Source: Xylanibacter ruminicola (GTDB taxonomy: Bacteria; Bacteroidota; Bacteroidia; Bacteroidales; Bacteroidaceae). Taken from it: DNA of 64,000 nt. Of the stretch, positions 10,514 to 19,538 are shown piece by piece (position 1 is the stretch's first letter; each line of letters begins with the position of its first letter). Made by a program: the position numbers and the translations under genes. The DNA is taken from assembly GCF_900107775.1 (NCBI RefSeq), contig NZ_FNRF01000001.1, positions 372,001-436,000 on the forward strand, read 5' to 3'. The notes beneath the pieces were generated by a model that saw only the letters and a list, made by a program, of their open reading frames with translations, did not search any database and was not told the origin of the DNA.

Positions 10514-12640
10514 TTACTCCCAACGGAAGACGGCACCGTTGCGACGGGCAGGATCGGCACCTGCGTAGTCCATCGAATAAGGACTACCTGTGGTGGGACT
10601 CTTACCGATGTAACGGTGGGTACGCAAGGAAAGGAGCATAAACTCGTGGTTGAGATAGTCCTGCCAAAGGAACACCTCGGCTTTCGACTCATCGGTAGTC
10701 AGGCGCACATCGCCAGGAATACCAAAGCCCGAGCACCATACGTAGCGACCATCCTCGCACTGCAGCACTACCTTTCCCTGTCCTTTATCGATGATACGGA
10801 AACGTGTTTGTGGACTCTTGTCGGCCTCATCGGTATCGTAAAGCAAGCCATGCTTCTGGGCGATAGCAGGTTTGCCCGTGGCTAAATTAATGATGCGAAA
10901 CGACTTGCCGTATGGGATATTCTGACTGCGATCTGCCTGCGGTTCTACTACCTTAAAGTTGTCGAACTCGGCATAACCACCCTGTTTGCCCTTATGATTA
11001 AAGGCGAAAAGGGCATGGCGCGAGCCCTGGAACGAGATAAGCTGATAGCTAAGAGGCATTTCGCGACCTAACTGCTGATAGGTGTTACCATCGAGCGAAT
11101 ACTCGTAATGAGCCTGATTGTTATCGTAATCACCAACCATGCGCAGCCATAGCTTCCCGGCATTCACTTCTTGATTGATGGTATCGTTGGTGGCTTGCTC
11201 GTAGCAACGGAGTGTAAGGGTATTACCATCTTTTACAATGCCTATCCACGAGCAGGGCACGTTGATATTGCCAAGACCTGCCACATCGCCATCTTTAAAA
11301 CCTTTGGTAAAGAGCTCGACAGTGGTGATAGACGTAGGACCGATGACACGCTGAGTGAGCGAGTTACGTGCCCACATCAGCTGTTCGGCAGGCATCGACT
11401 GAAGACGCAAGCGGCCTTTCTTCAACCCCCACTTAGTATCATCGGGGTTGTGATTCCACTGCCATACGTTACCCAGCTTTGCCGAATTAAAATCATCGTT
11501 ACGAAGATATGAAGCATGTGCTTTTATGTTGGTAGCGATGTTGGGTTTGAACCAGGTACGTGGAGCGCGACCAAGGTTGCCTTCGAGGCCAATCATAGGC
11601 CACCCATCCTTCCAGGTAATGGGCGAGAGACATACGGTGCGACCGATGGAGTGGAAGTCCATCATCAACAGCGCCCACCACTGTCCATTCTGGTCCTGCA
11701 CAATACCACCCTGGTGGATGTTGGTACAAGCGGTAGCATCTTTATCAACTTGAGGTATGCCAAACTTAGTACCATCCACACCAATACGATACTTTTCGCC
11801 ACGTGGCACTTGTGTTAGAGGTGCGGCATGATAGCCAAAGGTCTCGTCGGCGGTAATGGTAACGGTTTCGTAAGGTCCCCAGATGCTTTTGGAACGACTG
11901 CAGAGGGTACGGCCATTAGGCATATAATCGGTTGATATGATATAATACATACCATTTATCTTATACACATGATGCCCCTCGCCAATGGCATTGCCATCGG
12001 GGATAATCACACGATCGGTTCCCTCAACAGGACCACTCATATCGGGTTTCAGTTCAGTACAGTGTACCTCACCATATTTATGGATGGCATAAATCTTACC
12101 ATCGTCATCGAAGAGCACGGAGAGATCGTAGATGTTGCCCTGCATGTTATGATGCTGCCAAGGGCCACGGATATCCTTTGAGGTGTAGCACTGAAGGCCT
12201 TTGCCATTGATATTGGTAAACACATAAAACTGGCCGTTGGCATAACGGATGGCAGGTGCCCAAACACCCTGACCGTAGATTTCCTTGTGGTTTTTGAGTG
12301 AGAAAGCATCGTCGGCAAAGTCGAATCGATCAAAGCAATACGAGATATTCTCCCAGTTAACCAAGTCCTTAGAGTGCAGAATCACCAAGCCAGGCACGGT
12401 ATGCATGGTGGTGCCTGCCAGATAATAATCGTCGCCCACACGCAGAATGTCGGGATCGGAAAACTCATCGTAAAACAGCGGATTGGTAAATGTGCCGTTA
12501 CCGTTATCGGCCGTCCACGACTGGGCGAATGCAGGACTAAACGAAAAGTGAAAAGCGAAAAGCATCAGTATCGCCTTTAACCAAACATTACTGCAAAAAA
12601 CAATATTTCTAACTAACTTATAACTAACTATGGTGAACAT
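10514..12640 (-). CDS. Glycoside hydrolase family 43 enzyme (GH43_12-like, probable alpha-L-arabinofuranosidase)
   Basis: The start chosen is ATG 12640; an upstream in-frame GTG at 12658 is less likely. The signal region is unusually long (about 40 residues, ending FSFSPAFAQ). The five-bladed propeller carries the GH43 acids: FSDPDILR (base), YDLSVLFDDDG and IGEGHHVYKING (acid). A beta-sandwich (about 400-590, FDNFKVVEP at its end) and a C-terminal trefoil-like segment (RIIDKGQGKVVLQCEDGRYVW) follow. Subfamily assignment is by resemblance only. It is the last gene of the arabinan operon, 12 bases after the preceding GH43. The N-terminal coding segment is built partly from short iterated repeats (12542-12564 and 12642-12670). 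Confidence 0.88.
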   Translation of the reverse strand: MFTIVSYKLVRNIVFCSNVWLKAILMLFAFHFSFSPAFAQSWTADNGNGTFTNPLFYDEFSDPDILRVGDDYYLAGTTMHTVPGLVILHSKDLVNWENISYCFDRFDFADDAFSLKNHKEIYGQGVWAPAIRYANGQFYVFTNINGKGLQCYTSKDIRGPWQHHNMQGNIYDLSVLFDDDGKIYAIHKYGEVHCTELKPDMSGPVEGTDRVIIPDGNAIGEGHHVYKINGMYYIISTDYMPNGRTLCSRSKSIWGPYETVTITADETFGYHAAPLTQVPRGEKYRIGVDGTKFGIPQVDKDATACTNIHQGGIVQDQNGQWWALLMMDFHSIGRTVCLSPITWKDGWPMIGLEGNLGRAPRTWFKPNIATNIKAHASYLRNDDFNSAKLGNVWQWNHNPDDTKWGLKKGRLRLQSMPAEQLMWARNSLTQRVIGPTSITTVELFTKGFKDGDVAGLGNINVPCSWIGIVKDGNTLTLRCYEQATNDTINQEVNAGKLWLRMVGDYDNNQAHYEYSLDGNTYQQLGREMPLSYQLISFQGSRHALFAFNHKGKQGGYAEFDNFKVVEPQADRSQNIPYGKSFRIINLATGKPAIAQKHGLLYDTDEADKSPQTRFRIIDKGQGKVVLQCEDGRYVWCSGFGIPGDVRLTTDESKAEVFLWQDYLNHEFMLLSLRTHRYIGKSPTTGSPYSMDYAGADPARRNGAVFRWE

Positions 12641-12670
12641 AACTTTCCACTTTATCACTTTTCGCTTTTA
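12542..12670. repeat. Two copies of a short iterated repeat (GAAAAGTGAAAAGC type)
   Basis: Bases 12542-12564 read CGAAAAGTGAAAAGCGAAAA and the segment 12642-12670 contains the inverted form (ACTTTATCACTTTTCGC). Between them lies TAACTAACTTATAACTAACT, another short iteration. The copies flank and enter the signal-peptide coding region of the GH43 gene. Confidence 0.6.
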
Positions 12671-13723
12671 CTATTTCAAAATAGGCCATCCGTCTGACGT
12701 CCAGCTGATAGGGCGCTGGATGAGGATGGATGCACCCCGATGGGCGATGCTATAGCCATGACAGATAAACACGTCCTGACAGTCGATATGGTAAGCAGCA
12801 CAATGACCAGCAGCCTCGAATGCCTTTTTATCGCCCTCGATGAAGAGGTTGCCGCCACCATAGCGCATATCGATACCATGACGGTCGAGATACGGACCTT
12901 CGACGGTTTTGCTACGACCTACCGCTACGCGATAATTACTTTTGCTACCCTGACAACAATAATCCCACGATACAAACAGATAATAGTATCCTGCGTGTTT
13001 GAAGATAAATGGAGCTTCGATGGCATTTGGTCCGGCATAGTCGGACGTTGGATTCTTGGGTGGATTAGGATTGATGGGCAGCGCATTCTTGCTGGCCTTA
13101 TTATCCAAGTTAAACCTGCGGGCGATGGTACGAGTTTTTTCGCCCTTGGCAATATGCATGGTGGTATCGAGACGAGCCAGTTGGATGCCGTCCCAGAAAC
13201 TGCCCCATACCAGCCAAGGCTGATCCTGGTCGTCGATCACAAAGTTGGGATCAATGGCATTCCAGTTGTCACGACCTTCGCGCGAAGTAACGATACAGCC
13301 CTCGTCGTTCCACAAGCCAGAAGCCAGCTTCTGGGTAGAGAGCAGTCCGATGGCCGAGCCATTCTTACCAAAGGTAGAACAGCTATAAGCCAACCACCAT
13401 TTGCCATGCCACTGGATAACATCGGGTGCCCAGACATGCTGTTGGAAGCCTGGTACGGAATCGTGGGTCCACTGAGGAATGACCAACATGACAGGTTCTG
13501 TGTGCACTGTCCAGTTCTTGCGATCGACAGATGTCATCTTCTGGATACCCATGCCGGTGGCAAAGATGTAATAGGTACTATCTTCGTAGGCCATCACAGG
13601 ATCGTGGACCATGGGTGTGTCGGTAACAAACGATTCGCGTTGCAATCGTTTCCTGTTCTGAGCGTTTGCTCCTTGTATGGTGCTCAACATAAGCACCACA
13701 AGGAGTATCATAGCTTTCTTCAT
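12671..13723 (-). CDS. Glycoside hydrolase family 43 endo-alpha-1,5-L-arabinanase-like enzyme
   Basis: A 350-residue protein with a signal peptide (AMILLVVLMLSTIQGANAQ). It is a single GH43 propeller: the base Asp in MVHDPVMAYEDSTYYIFATG, the pKa-modulating Asp in NAIDPNFVIDDQDQPWLVWGS and the acid Glu in NAIEAPFIFKHAGYYYLFVS. Motifs such as WAPDVIQWHGKWWLAYS and GSFWDGI are shared with endo-arabinanases. These enzymes cleave inside alpha-1,5-arabinan chains. No lipobox, so it may act in the periplasm, with the lipidated GH43 at 13744 outside. The gene is 20 bases downstream of that gene in the same operon. Confidence 0.9.
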   Translation of the reverse strand: MKKAMILLVVLMLSTIQGANAQNRKRLQRESFVTDTPMVHDPVMAYEDSTYYIFATGMGIQKMTSVDRKNWTVHTEPVMLVIPQWTHDSVPGFQQHVWAPDVIQWHGKWWLAYSCSTFGKNGSAIGLLSTQKLASGLWNDEGCIVTSREGRDNWNAIDPNFVIDDQDQPWLVWGSFWDGIQLARLDTTMHIAKGEKTRTIARRFNLDNKASKNALPINPNPPKNPTSDYAGPNAIEAPFIFKHAGYYYLFVSWDYCCQGSKSNYRVAVGRSKTVEGPYLDRHGIDMRYGGGNLFIEGDKKAFEAAGHCAAYHIDCQDVFICHGYSIAHRGASILIQRPISWTSDGWPILK

Positions 13724-13743
13724 AAAATGATTCTTTTACTTAA

Positions 13744-15666
13744 TTATTTCTTCTTACCCCAATAGGTTTTCTGATTAGTAACTCCAGCATACACGATAGT
13801 ATGCTTGCGAGGAGTGGCCTCCCAGTCGCACTCACGCTGTAACAACAGTTCTACCCCATTGGCTGTAAGTGTGTTGGTGGTAGCATCAAAGCTCCACTTG
13901 CCACCTTTCCAAGTTCCTGACGTAATGGTGTGATCGGCAGCAAATACCATCTCAGATGAAGTCTTCTGTTTGGCATAACTATAGGAGAGGTCGATATGTT
14001 CCCAAGTGCCAACGATATCTTCTTCGGTAATAGCCACATCAGGCACGGCACCATAACGCTCTGGCATAACCACGGGCCAGCCGTCCTTAGTCCAGCGGAT
14101 GGAGCGAACGCCACCCATCATGACAGCATTGGGAGCATTGCCTCCTGCTGAGTCGGGGAAGCGCTGCTGAGAAGCATAATACCAGTTACCATTACCATCG
14201 TCGAACACGGCACAATGGCTGATTCCTACCCAACCGTAACCGCTACTGAACTTGTAAGGATGGGTCATGATGGGCAAAGCATCACCTCCATTGGTAGTTA
14301 CGTCGGCGCCACTGATAGTGAAGTAAGGACCATCGATGTTCTGCGAACGAACCACACGGGTGTTATAAGGAACATCAAGCCCGTCGTAAGCCAGGAAAAG
14401 ATAATAGTATCCATTGCGGTAGATCACCTCGGGAGCCTCAGCCCCCTGCCAACGGCTATTCTTGTCACGGGTATAGACACGCTTCATCACCTTGTTCAAC
14501 TCAGCCATGGTTGTACAGAACTCAGGCATCTTACTGATAGGCTTACCCGTGTCGGCATTTACCTGTAGAGCAGCAAATCCTGAGTGCCAAGAACCAAAGA
14601 TGAGCCAATGCTCGCCCGAAGGAGTGATGATGTAGGTGGGGTCGATAGCATTATAATAGAAGTAACCATTCCAGTCCTTTGTACTGCTACGTGCCCAGTT
14701 GGTGCCCTTGTCGGACATAGAACTGAGAACAAAACCCTTGTCTTCCCACTTATTCGATGCGGGGTCGCTGGTTTCCATCACACCGATGAAGGCGCGCTCG
14801 GTCCAAGACTTATCGAAGTTAGCCTCAGTATTGGCCTTTCCTGTAAGAATATAGTTATCAACCACGATACAATAATACATACGATAAAGACCAGATTTGA
14901 CTTTTCGAACGCAAGGAGCCCAGTAGCCATAAGACGGATTGTTGATGGCTGGTAAGCCGAAACGAGCTCGACTATTATTCAATGTATCCTTAACCCATGC
15001 TGGTGCAGCGGTCATCGTACCTCCCAGATACTCCCAGTCGATGAGATTCTTTGAGCGACGAGCATGAAAATGTCCGCCAGCTGTGTGAGCATTACCATAG
15101 GATGCATCCGTTTGATACATATAGAAATAGCCATCATCGGCAAGCATGACAGAAGGGTCGTGGACATTGGCCAGATTCCATTGACTGCGCTGTGCCCAAC
15201 CAGCTATATTACGATAGTCATCGATATAGTTTGGAGCCACATAGGAATCCAGAGCAGAACCAGAATTCTCTTCAGTTTTAAAACTGGTAACCTCAGAATA
15301 TGTAGTACCAAGTGCTGATACGGCAAAGGCCTTGACATAATAAGTAGTACCGGCCGATAGTCCGCTTGCCGTTGCCAACATATCGTCGAGCTGGGTAGTT
15401 AGCGTCTTGTCTGAAGTTGTTGGATTAGAAGACGTGGAATAGCAGAATCCACGCTTAGTTACATTCAGTCCAGACGAAGCCGTTACCTGAGCTCTGAATT
15501 GGGCAGATGTCGTTGAGATATCTGACACTTGTGGAATAGATATAGTTACCGTCCCGGTAGGTGTTGGTGTAGGAGTGGGTTCTGGATCGTCGCTTCCACC
15601 ACCACAGGCAGCAAAGGCAACTACCATCAACATCAGACACCCCCATTTAGCAAACATATTCTTCAT
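13744..15666 (-). CDS. Surface GH43 endo-arabinanase lipoprotein with Fn3-like and C-terminal lipocalin-like domains
   Basis: A 640-residue lipoprotein (MLMVVAFAACGGGSDD) with an acidic, Pro/Thr-rich linker after the Cys, typical of surface export. Residues about 40-130 form an Fn3-like module (TSAQFRAQVTASSG..GTTYYVKAFAVS). The GH43 propeller follows with VHDPSVMLADDG, NAIDPTYIITPSGEHWLIFGSW and GAEAPEVIYRNGYYYLF carrying the three acids. The last about 90 residues (EEDIVGTWEHIDLSYSY..GTWKGGKWSFD) match the C-terminal domain of extracellular endo-arabinanases. It probably makes the first cut of arabinan at the cell surface for SusCD uptake. A GC-rich hairpin separates it from the upstream SGBP gene. 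Confidence 0.92.
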   Translation of the reverse strand: MKNMFAKWGCLMLMVVAFAACGGGSDDPEPTPTPTPTGTVTISIPQVSDISTTSAQFRAQVTASSGLNVTKRGFCYSTSSNPTTSDKTLTTQLDDMLATASGLSAGTTYYVKAFAVSALGTTYSEVTSFKTEENSGSALDSYVAPNYIDDYRNIAGWAQRSQWNLANVHDPSVMLADDGYFYMYQTDASYGNAHTAGGHFHARRSKNLIDWEYLGGTMTAAPAWVKDTLNNSRARFGLPAINNPSYGYWAPCVRKVKSGLYRMYYCIVVDNYILTGKANTEANFDKSWTERAFIGVMETSDPASNKWEDKGFVLSSMSDKGTNWARSSTKDWNGYFYYNAIDPTYIITPSGEHWLIFGSWHSGFAALQVNADTGKPISKMPEFCTTMAELNKVMKRVYTRDKNSRWQGAEAPEVIYRNGYYYLFLAYDGLDVPYNTRVVRSQNIDGPYFTISGADVTTNGGDALPIMTHPYKFSSGYGWVGISHCAVFDDGNGNWYYASQQRFPDSAGGNAPNAVMMGGVRSIRWTKDGWPVVMPERYGAVPDVAITEEDIVGTWEHIDLSYSYAKQKTSSEMVFAADHTITSGTWKGGKWSFDATTNTLTANGVELLLQRECDWEATPRKHTIVYAGVTNQKTYWGKKK

Positions 15667-15700
15667 GTTACCTAGATTTTATACATTACTATCTTTATAA

Positions 15701-15735
15701 AGAAAAGCGGGGCAGGGCAATTAAGCCTGCCTCGC
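15701..15735 (-). terminator. Hairpin with U-run between SGBP and GH43 genes
   Basis: On the minus strand a stem (GCGAGGCAGG / CCCTGCCCCGC, loop about CTTAATTG) at 15707-15735 is followed by TTTTCT. It looks like an intrinsic terminator inside the operon, which could lower expression of the three GH43 genes relative to susCD and the SGBP gene. Confidence 0.65.
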
Positions 15736-15749
15736 TATTTAGTTACCAT

Positions 15750-17705
15750 TTATTCGAATACCATATGACATCCATCAACTGTCAGACGGAAATAGAGATT
15801 ATCCGGATCGATGGTGTTGATACCGATGTAGTTCTGAACATATTCGTTGTTATCAGTACCATGCATTACGGCCTTGATGCTGGCTGTACCATCGCCATTG
15901 TTGGCTATGGTGAGCTTTACCTTTGCGCCATTCATGGCAGCAAGCCATGCGCCCCAGTCAGTCTGTCCGCCACTTGGTGTGCAAGCAGCATAGCCATCAC
16001 CCCAACCATAGTTGTCGGCACGTACCACAGCATACTCCTTGGTAACGTCCTTGGCGTTCAGAACAACTACAAAGTTATTCCAGTTGCTGGCACCACTGGT
16101 GTAGTTTGTGAAGTTAATCGTGCACACTGTGTGAGATGGAATATGCACATTGGGAGAGTGTGCAGTCCAGAAACCAGAAGAGTTGTCGGCAGCACCAAGC
16201 TCGTTGTCGAATACCAGATGACAACCATCGATAGTAAGACGGAAGTACATGTCGTCAGGATTGACAGTGTTGATACCTGTGTACTCCTGAACATACTCAT
16301 TTCCATCATTACCAATCATAACAGCCTTGATGTTTGCTGTGCCATCACCATTGTTGGTAATGTAAGCAGTAACCTTAGCGCCATTCATAGCAGCACGCCA
16401 AGTATCCCAATCAGACTGTCCACCACTATTCTTGGCTGCAGCATATCCATCACCCCAACCAAAGTTATCTGCACGAACAACCGCATACTCTTTAGTGGTA
16501 GAGGCATCATTGAGTACGATAACAAAGTTGTTCCAATTGTTCTCGCAAGAAGAGTAGTTGGTGAAGCTTACAACCTTTGTCTCCTTAGGAGCAACCTTAA
16601 TATTGTTGGTATGAGCAGACCAGAAACCCGACGAGTTGTCGGTAGCACCCAGTACATGCGGTGTGGGAACGACTACGGTCTGAGTAAAGGCAGACAACTC
16701 TTTTACGACATCAAACTTCTTAACAGCCACAACTGGAGAAACACAAAGTTCGCCCTTAAATGTCTTGTTATACATAACAACCAGTGTCTTCTGTCCAAGA
16801 TCGTCCATATTAGGAATGGCCTGGAAGATCAGCTGATCGGCTGTAACATTCTTAGTAACACCCTGCTCGAAAGTAACCACTGCTGTAACCTTGGCCATAG
16901 CCTCGGCAAGCTCAGTGCCAACCAGAACCTCGCTGGGCACACCAGTAAGTTCCATCGACAATGGCTGCTTATCCTCCTTCGTGGTGAATCCGCCGATTGG
17001 TTCTACGGTAGAACCCAGGAAGCTGATATAAGAACCCTCGGGAACCAGGAATGCGCGGATGGTCTTGTTAGAAGCATCGGCATTCAGGTTGGTCAGCGAT
17101 GAAGTCTGATTATAAACCTTTGTTACAACACCATTGGTCATAGTAACAACCAGACCACCAGAGGTACGATCAACGGTCAGCGTAACCTTACCACCCAACT
17201 TATCAACACCCGTATCGGTATCAGTTTCAAAGGTCAGATCACTTGTAACCAAGCTACGATCGATATATTCACCCCACTCAGAGTTACCGCTGGGCTGATT
17301 ATCAAAACGGATAGCGCCATACTCCTTATAGTCGCCTGCACCACGATCCTCATCGTTAGTGATAATCATGGCAAAGTTCTTATAGGTGTTGGTTGCATTA
17401 GGATTGATGTTCAGGTTGAACTGAGCAATCCACTTCTCACCATCCTTTATCTGATAGTACTTAGAGAACTGAGCCCACCAGCCTGTAGAATAGTCGGTGG
17501 CACCAATGGTGTACACATCCTCCTCCATACCTTCGATCACGTCGTCGCCCTGATTCTTGGCCTTTTCGGCAGCAATAGAGTCAGCCTTCGACGAAAGCCA
17601 ATCTGGTGCATTGATGCTGAATAAATCACCACCTTCGCAACCTGTCAGCGTGAGCAAGCTCAAGGCAGCCGAACAGATGACTGTTGCTAATTTATTGTAT
17701 TTCAT
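15750..17705 (-). CDS. Surface glycan-binding lipoprotein with three related beta-sandwich modules (SusE-position protein)
   Basis: A 651-residue lipoprotein (CSAALSLLTLTGCEGG) at the position usually held by SusE/F-type glycan-binding proteins, after SusD. Residues about 360-505 and 507-651 are near-identical repeats: each has LGAxDNSSGFW, NWNNFVxVLN, TKEYAVVRADN, GWGDGYAA and FRLTxDGCHxVF. A divergent third copy at about 64-240 (IGATDYSTGWWAQFS, NFAMIITNDE, EYGAIRFDN) is visible. Between the first and second copies, residues about 245-355 look like a bacterial Ig-like domain (LSMELTGVPSEVLVGTELAEA). The conserved Trp residues suggest CBM-like arabinan binding; this is inference. No enzyme motif was seen. 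Confidence 0.82.
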   Translation of the reverse strand: MKYNKLATVICSAALSLLTLTGCEGGDLFSINAPDWLSSKADSIAAEKAKNQGDDVIEGMEEDVYTIGATDYSTGWWAQFSKYYQIKDGEKWIAQFNLNINPNATNTYKNFAMIITNDEDRGAGDYKEYGAIRFDNQPSGNSEWGEYIDRSLVTSDLTFETDTDTGVDKLGGKVTLTVDRTSGGLVVTMTNGVVTKVYNQTSSLTNLNADASNKTIRAFLVPEGSYISFLGSTVEPIGGFTTKEDKQPLSMELTGVPSEVLVGTELAEAMAKVTAVVTFEQGVTKNVTADQLIFQAIPNMDDLGQKTLVVMYNKTFKGELCVSPVVAVKKFDVVKELSAFTQTVVVPTPHVLGATDNSSGFWSAHTNNIKVAPKETKVVSFTNYSSCENNWNNFVIVLNDASTTKEYAVVRADNFGWGDGYAAAKNSGGQSDWDTWRAAMNGAKVTAYITNNGDGTANIKAVMIGNDGNEYVQEYTGINTVNPDDMYFRLTIDGCHLVFDNELGAADNSSGFWTAHSPNVHIPSHTVCTINFTNYTSGASNWNNFVVVLNAKDVTKEYAVVRADNYGWGDGYAACTPSGGQTDWGAWLAAMNGAKVKLTIANNGDGTASIKAVMHGTDNNEYVQNYIGINTIDPDNLYFRLTVDGCHMVFE

Positions 17706-17710
17706 AATCT

Positions 17711-17754
17711 TATCGTTTTTACTTTTTTACCTTTTTACTTATTACCTTTCACTA
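17711..17754. repeat. Short iterated repeat filling the SusD-SGBP gap
   Basis: The gap is made of iterated words ACTTTTTTACCTTTTTACTT and variants (AGTAAAAAGGTAAAAAAGT on the minus strand) and includes the SusD stop codon. Confidence 0.65.
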
Positions 17755-19497
17755 GAGCTTCACTACTGGATGAACAGGACCATAGAGCTTATCGGCATTG
17801 CTCTCGCTCTTATTGGCCGAGTTACCCTGCAGGTTGGGGTTATCGTTCAGTGTTCCCTGGTAGATGGGGAAGAACTCATGACCCTGAATCCAACTATCGT
17901 ACGAACTCTTGAGCTCAGGATCGGCACCAACTTCTGAGTAGCTAACAGGCTCCTTCACACGAGTCTTGTCGTTGGTACGACGGAAGGTACCATGCTCCTT
18001 AATCTGCTGGAGGCGATCGGCGCTATAGAAGAAGCCCCAGCGAACAAGGTCGAAACCACGGCCGAACTCACAACCAAACTCCTTTGGACGCTCCACGTTG
18101 GCAATCTGCTCGAACAACTTATCGGCATTTCCTGAGAAATCGGCAAGTTTCAGATCGGCCAGACCGGCACGGTTACGAACCTGGTTAATCCAGTCGATAG
18201 CCTGCTGTGTAGGACCATTTACCTCGTTCTCGCACTCAGCAGCACGCAGCAGTACATCAGAGTAACGCATCATGCGCAGGTTGATACCGCAGTGCAGACC
18301 TGTTACCACCTTATCGTAAAGACCTGTGCGCAGGTTGGTATTCTTTGCAATAGGCAGTCCACCATTGTTGTTATTAGTTACCACAGGTGCATCGGCAGTC
18401 ATAGGCACGGTATAGCAAACGTTTCCATACTCAAATCCGTCCCACTCGGGCTCGTAAGTACCGATTGTCCAATAGAGGCGTGGATCGAGCGAACCAGCGG
18501 TGGTCTTCTCGGACTTGAATAGCTGATAGAGCCATGGAGAGGCTGAAAGGTCGGCCCATCCACCCATATCGCCAGGACCAAAGTTACTCTCAATAGCATG
18601 ACCCTGTGTAGCATTAGGACTGGTGTTTACAGGTGTCCACTCGTCGTCGGTACCCTGTGAACCATAGTCCAGATACTGAATCTCGAACAAGCTCTCGGCA
18701 TTGTTCTCGTAAGCCGATCCCTCACGGAAGTTATCACCGTAGTTCTTCATCAACTCATAGTGACCATACTTACCTCCAATGATATCCTTCAGCACGGCAA
18801 GTGCTTCGGTGTACTTATGGCGCATCATCAGTGCACGGGCATAATAGCCTGCTGCGGCACCATTGGTAGCACGGCCCTGAGCCCACTGACCACCAGTATC
18901 GCGACTAGGCAGCAGTGTCATAGCCTCAGCAAAATCCTTCTCTACCTGATCCCAAGCCTCATCGTAGGTACTGTTTGTACCATAAAGGCCATCGAGTGTA
19001 GAATAGGTATTATAATCGGTAATCAGAATAGGATTCTGATAATAACCTGTCAGGTTGTAATAAGCCAGACCACGCAGGAACAGCATCTGTCCCTTGATAC
19101 GTTTCATGGTCTCAGAAAGTACAGAGTTGTCCTCACCACAACGGGAAATGGTGTAGTTACATACGTTGATGGTATAATACCAGTCGCGCCACGACCACTG
19201 ACCAATCTCGTCGGTGAAAGGTGCATTCAGATCATCGAAAGGCATGTACCATACCTGCGATGAGTTCCACACTTCATCACCACGACATACGTCGAGTGTA
19301 TAGCCCACACGGGCATAGGTGCCCTCCATACGAATGTGGTTGTAGGCAGCAATCACATTCTCTTCTAATGATTCGACATCGTTGCCGAATGTGGCTGTGG
19401 TCTGCTGGTTGGGGTTAGACACATCCAGCTTGCTATCGCAAGATGCAAGTGTGCCAAGACCAACGAGTACAGCCAATGAAATTTTATGCAGTTTCAT
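17752..19497 (-). CDS. SusD/RagB-family surface lipoprotein (arabinan locus)
   Basis: The start chosen is ATG 19497, giving KISLAVLVGLGTLASC, a standard lipoprotein signal; the frame extends to a TTG at 19506. About 581 residues with SusD hallmarks: SCDSKLDVSNPNQQTTATF at the mature N-terminus, WRDWYYTINVCNYTISRCGE, MLFLRGLAYYNLTGYYQNPI, MRYSDVLLRAAECENEVNG and RPKEFGCEFGRGFDLVRWGF. It binds oligosaccharide over the SusC pore. The gene lies 41 bases after susC, and the gap holds an iterated short repeat rather than a promoter. Confidence 0.95.
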   Translation of the reverse strand: MKLHKISLAVLVGLGTLASCDSKLDVSNPNQQTTATFGNDVESLEENVIAAYNHIRMEGTYARVGYTLDVCRGDEVWNSSQVWYMPFDDLNAPFTDEIGQWSWRDWYYTINVCNYTISRCGEDNSVLSETMKRIKGQMLFLRGLAYYNLTGYYQNPILITDYNTYSTLDGLYGTNSTYDEAWDQVEKDFAEAMTLLPSRDTGGQWAQGRATNGAAAGYYARALMMRHKYTEALAVLKDIIGGKYGHYELMKNYGDNFREGSAYENNAESLFEIQYLDYGSQGTDDEWTPVNTSPNATQGHAIESNFGPGDMGGWADLSASPWLYQLFKSEKTTAGSLDPRLYWTIGTYEPEWDGFEYGNVCYTVPMTADAPVVTNNNNGGLPIAKNTNLRTGLYDKVVTGLHCGINLRMMRYSDVLLRAAECENEVNGPTQQAIDWINQVRNRAGLADLKLADFSGNADKLFEQIANVERPKEFGCEFGRGFDLVRWGFFYSADRLQQIKEHGTFRRTNDKTRVKEPVSYSEVGADPELKSSYDSWIQGHEFFPIYQGTLNDNPNLQGNSANKSESNADKLYGPVHPVVKL

Positions 19498-19501
19498 ATA
19501 C

Positions 19502-19532
19502 TTCAATTTTTCAATTATTCAATATTTCAATG
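19502..19532. repeat. Short iterated repeat in the SusC-SusD gap (TTCAAT type)
   Basis: TTCAATTTTTCAATTATTC then AATATTTCAATG: four iterations of TTCAAT-like words directly upstream of the SusD start. The sequence is unrelated to that in the SusD-SGBP gap. Confidence 0.65.
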
Positions 19533-19538
19533 CTCATC

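Noticed and set aside
12740..17102. Long plus-strand open frames (for example 12740-13765 and 15765-17102) opposite the GH43 and SGBP genes
   Set aside because: They lie antisense to genes with clear domains, have no recognisable motifs and the SGBP one mirrors its repeats; shadow frames.
17711..19532. CRISPR array
   Set aside because: The short repeats are imperfect and contiguous, without uniform spacers, and no cas gene is present.
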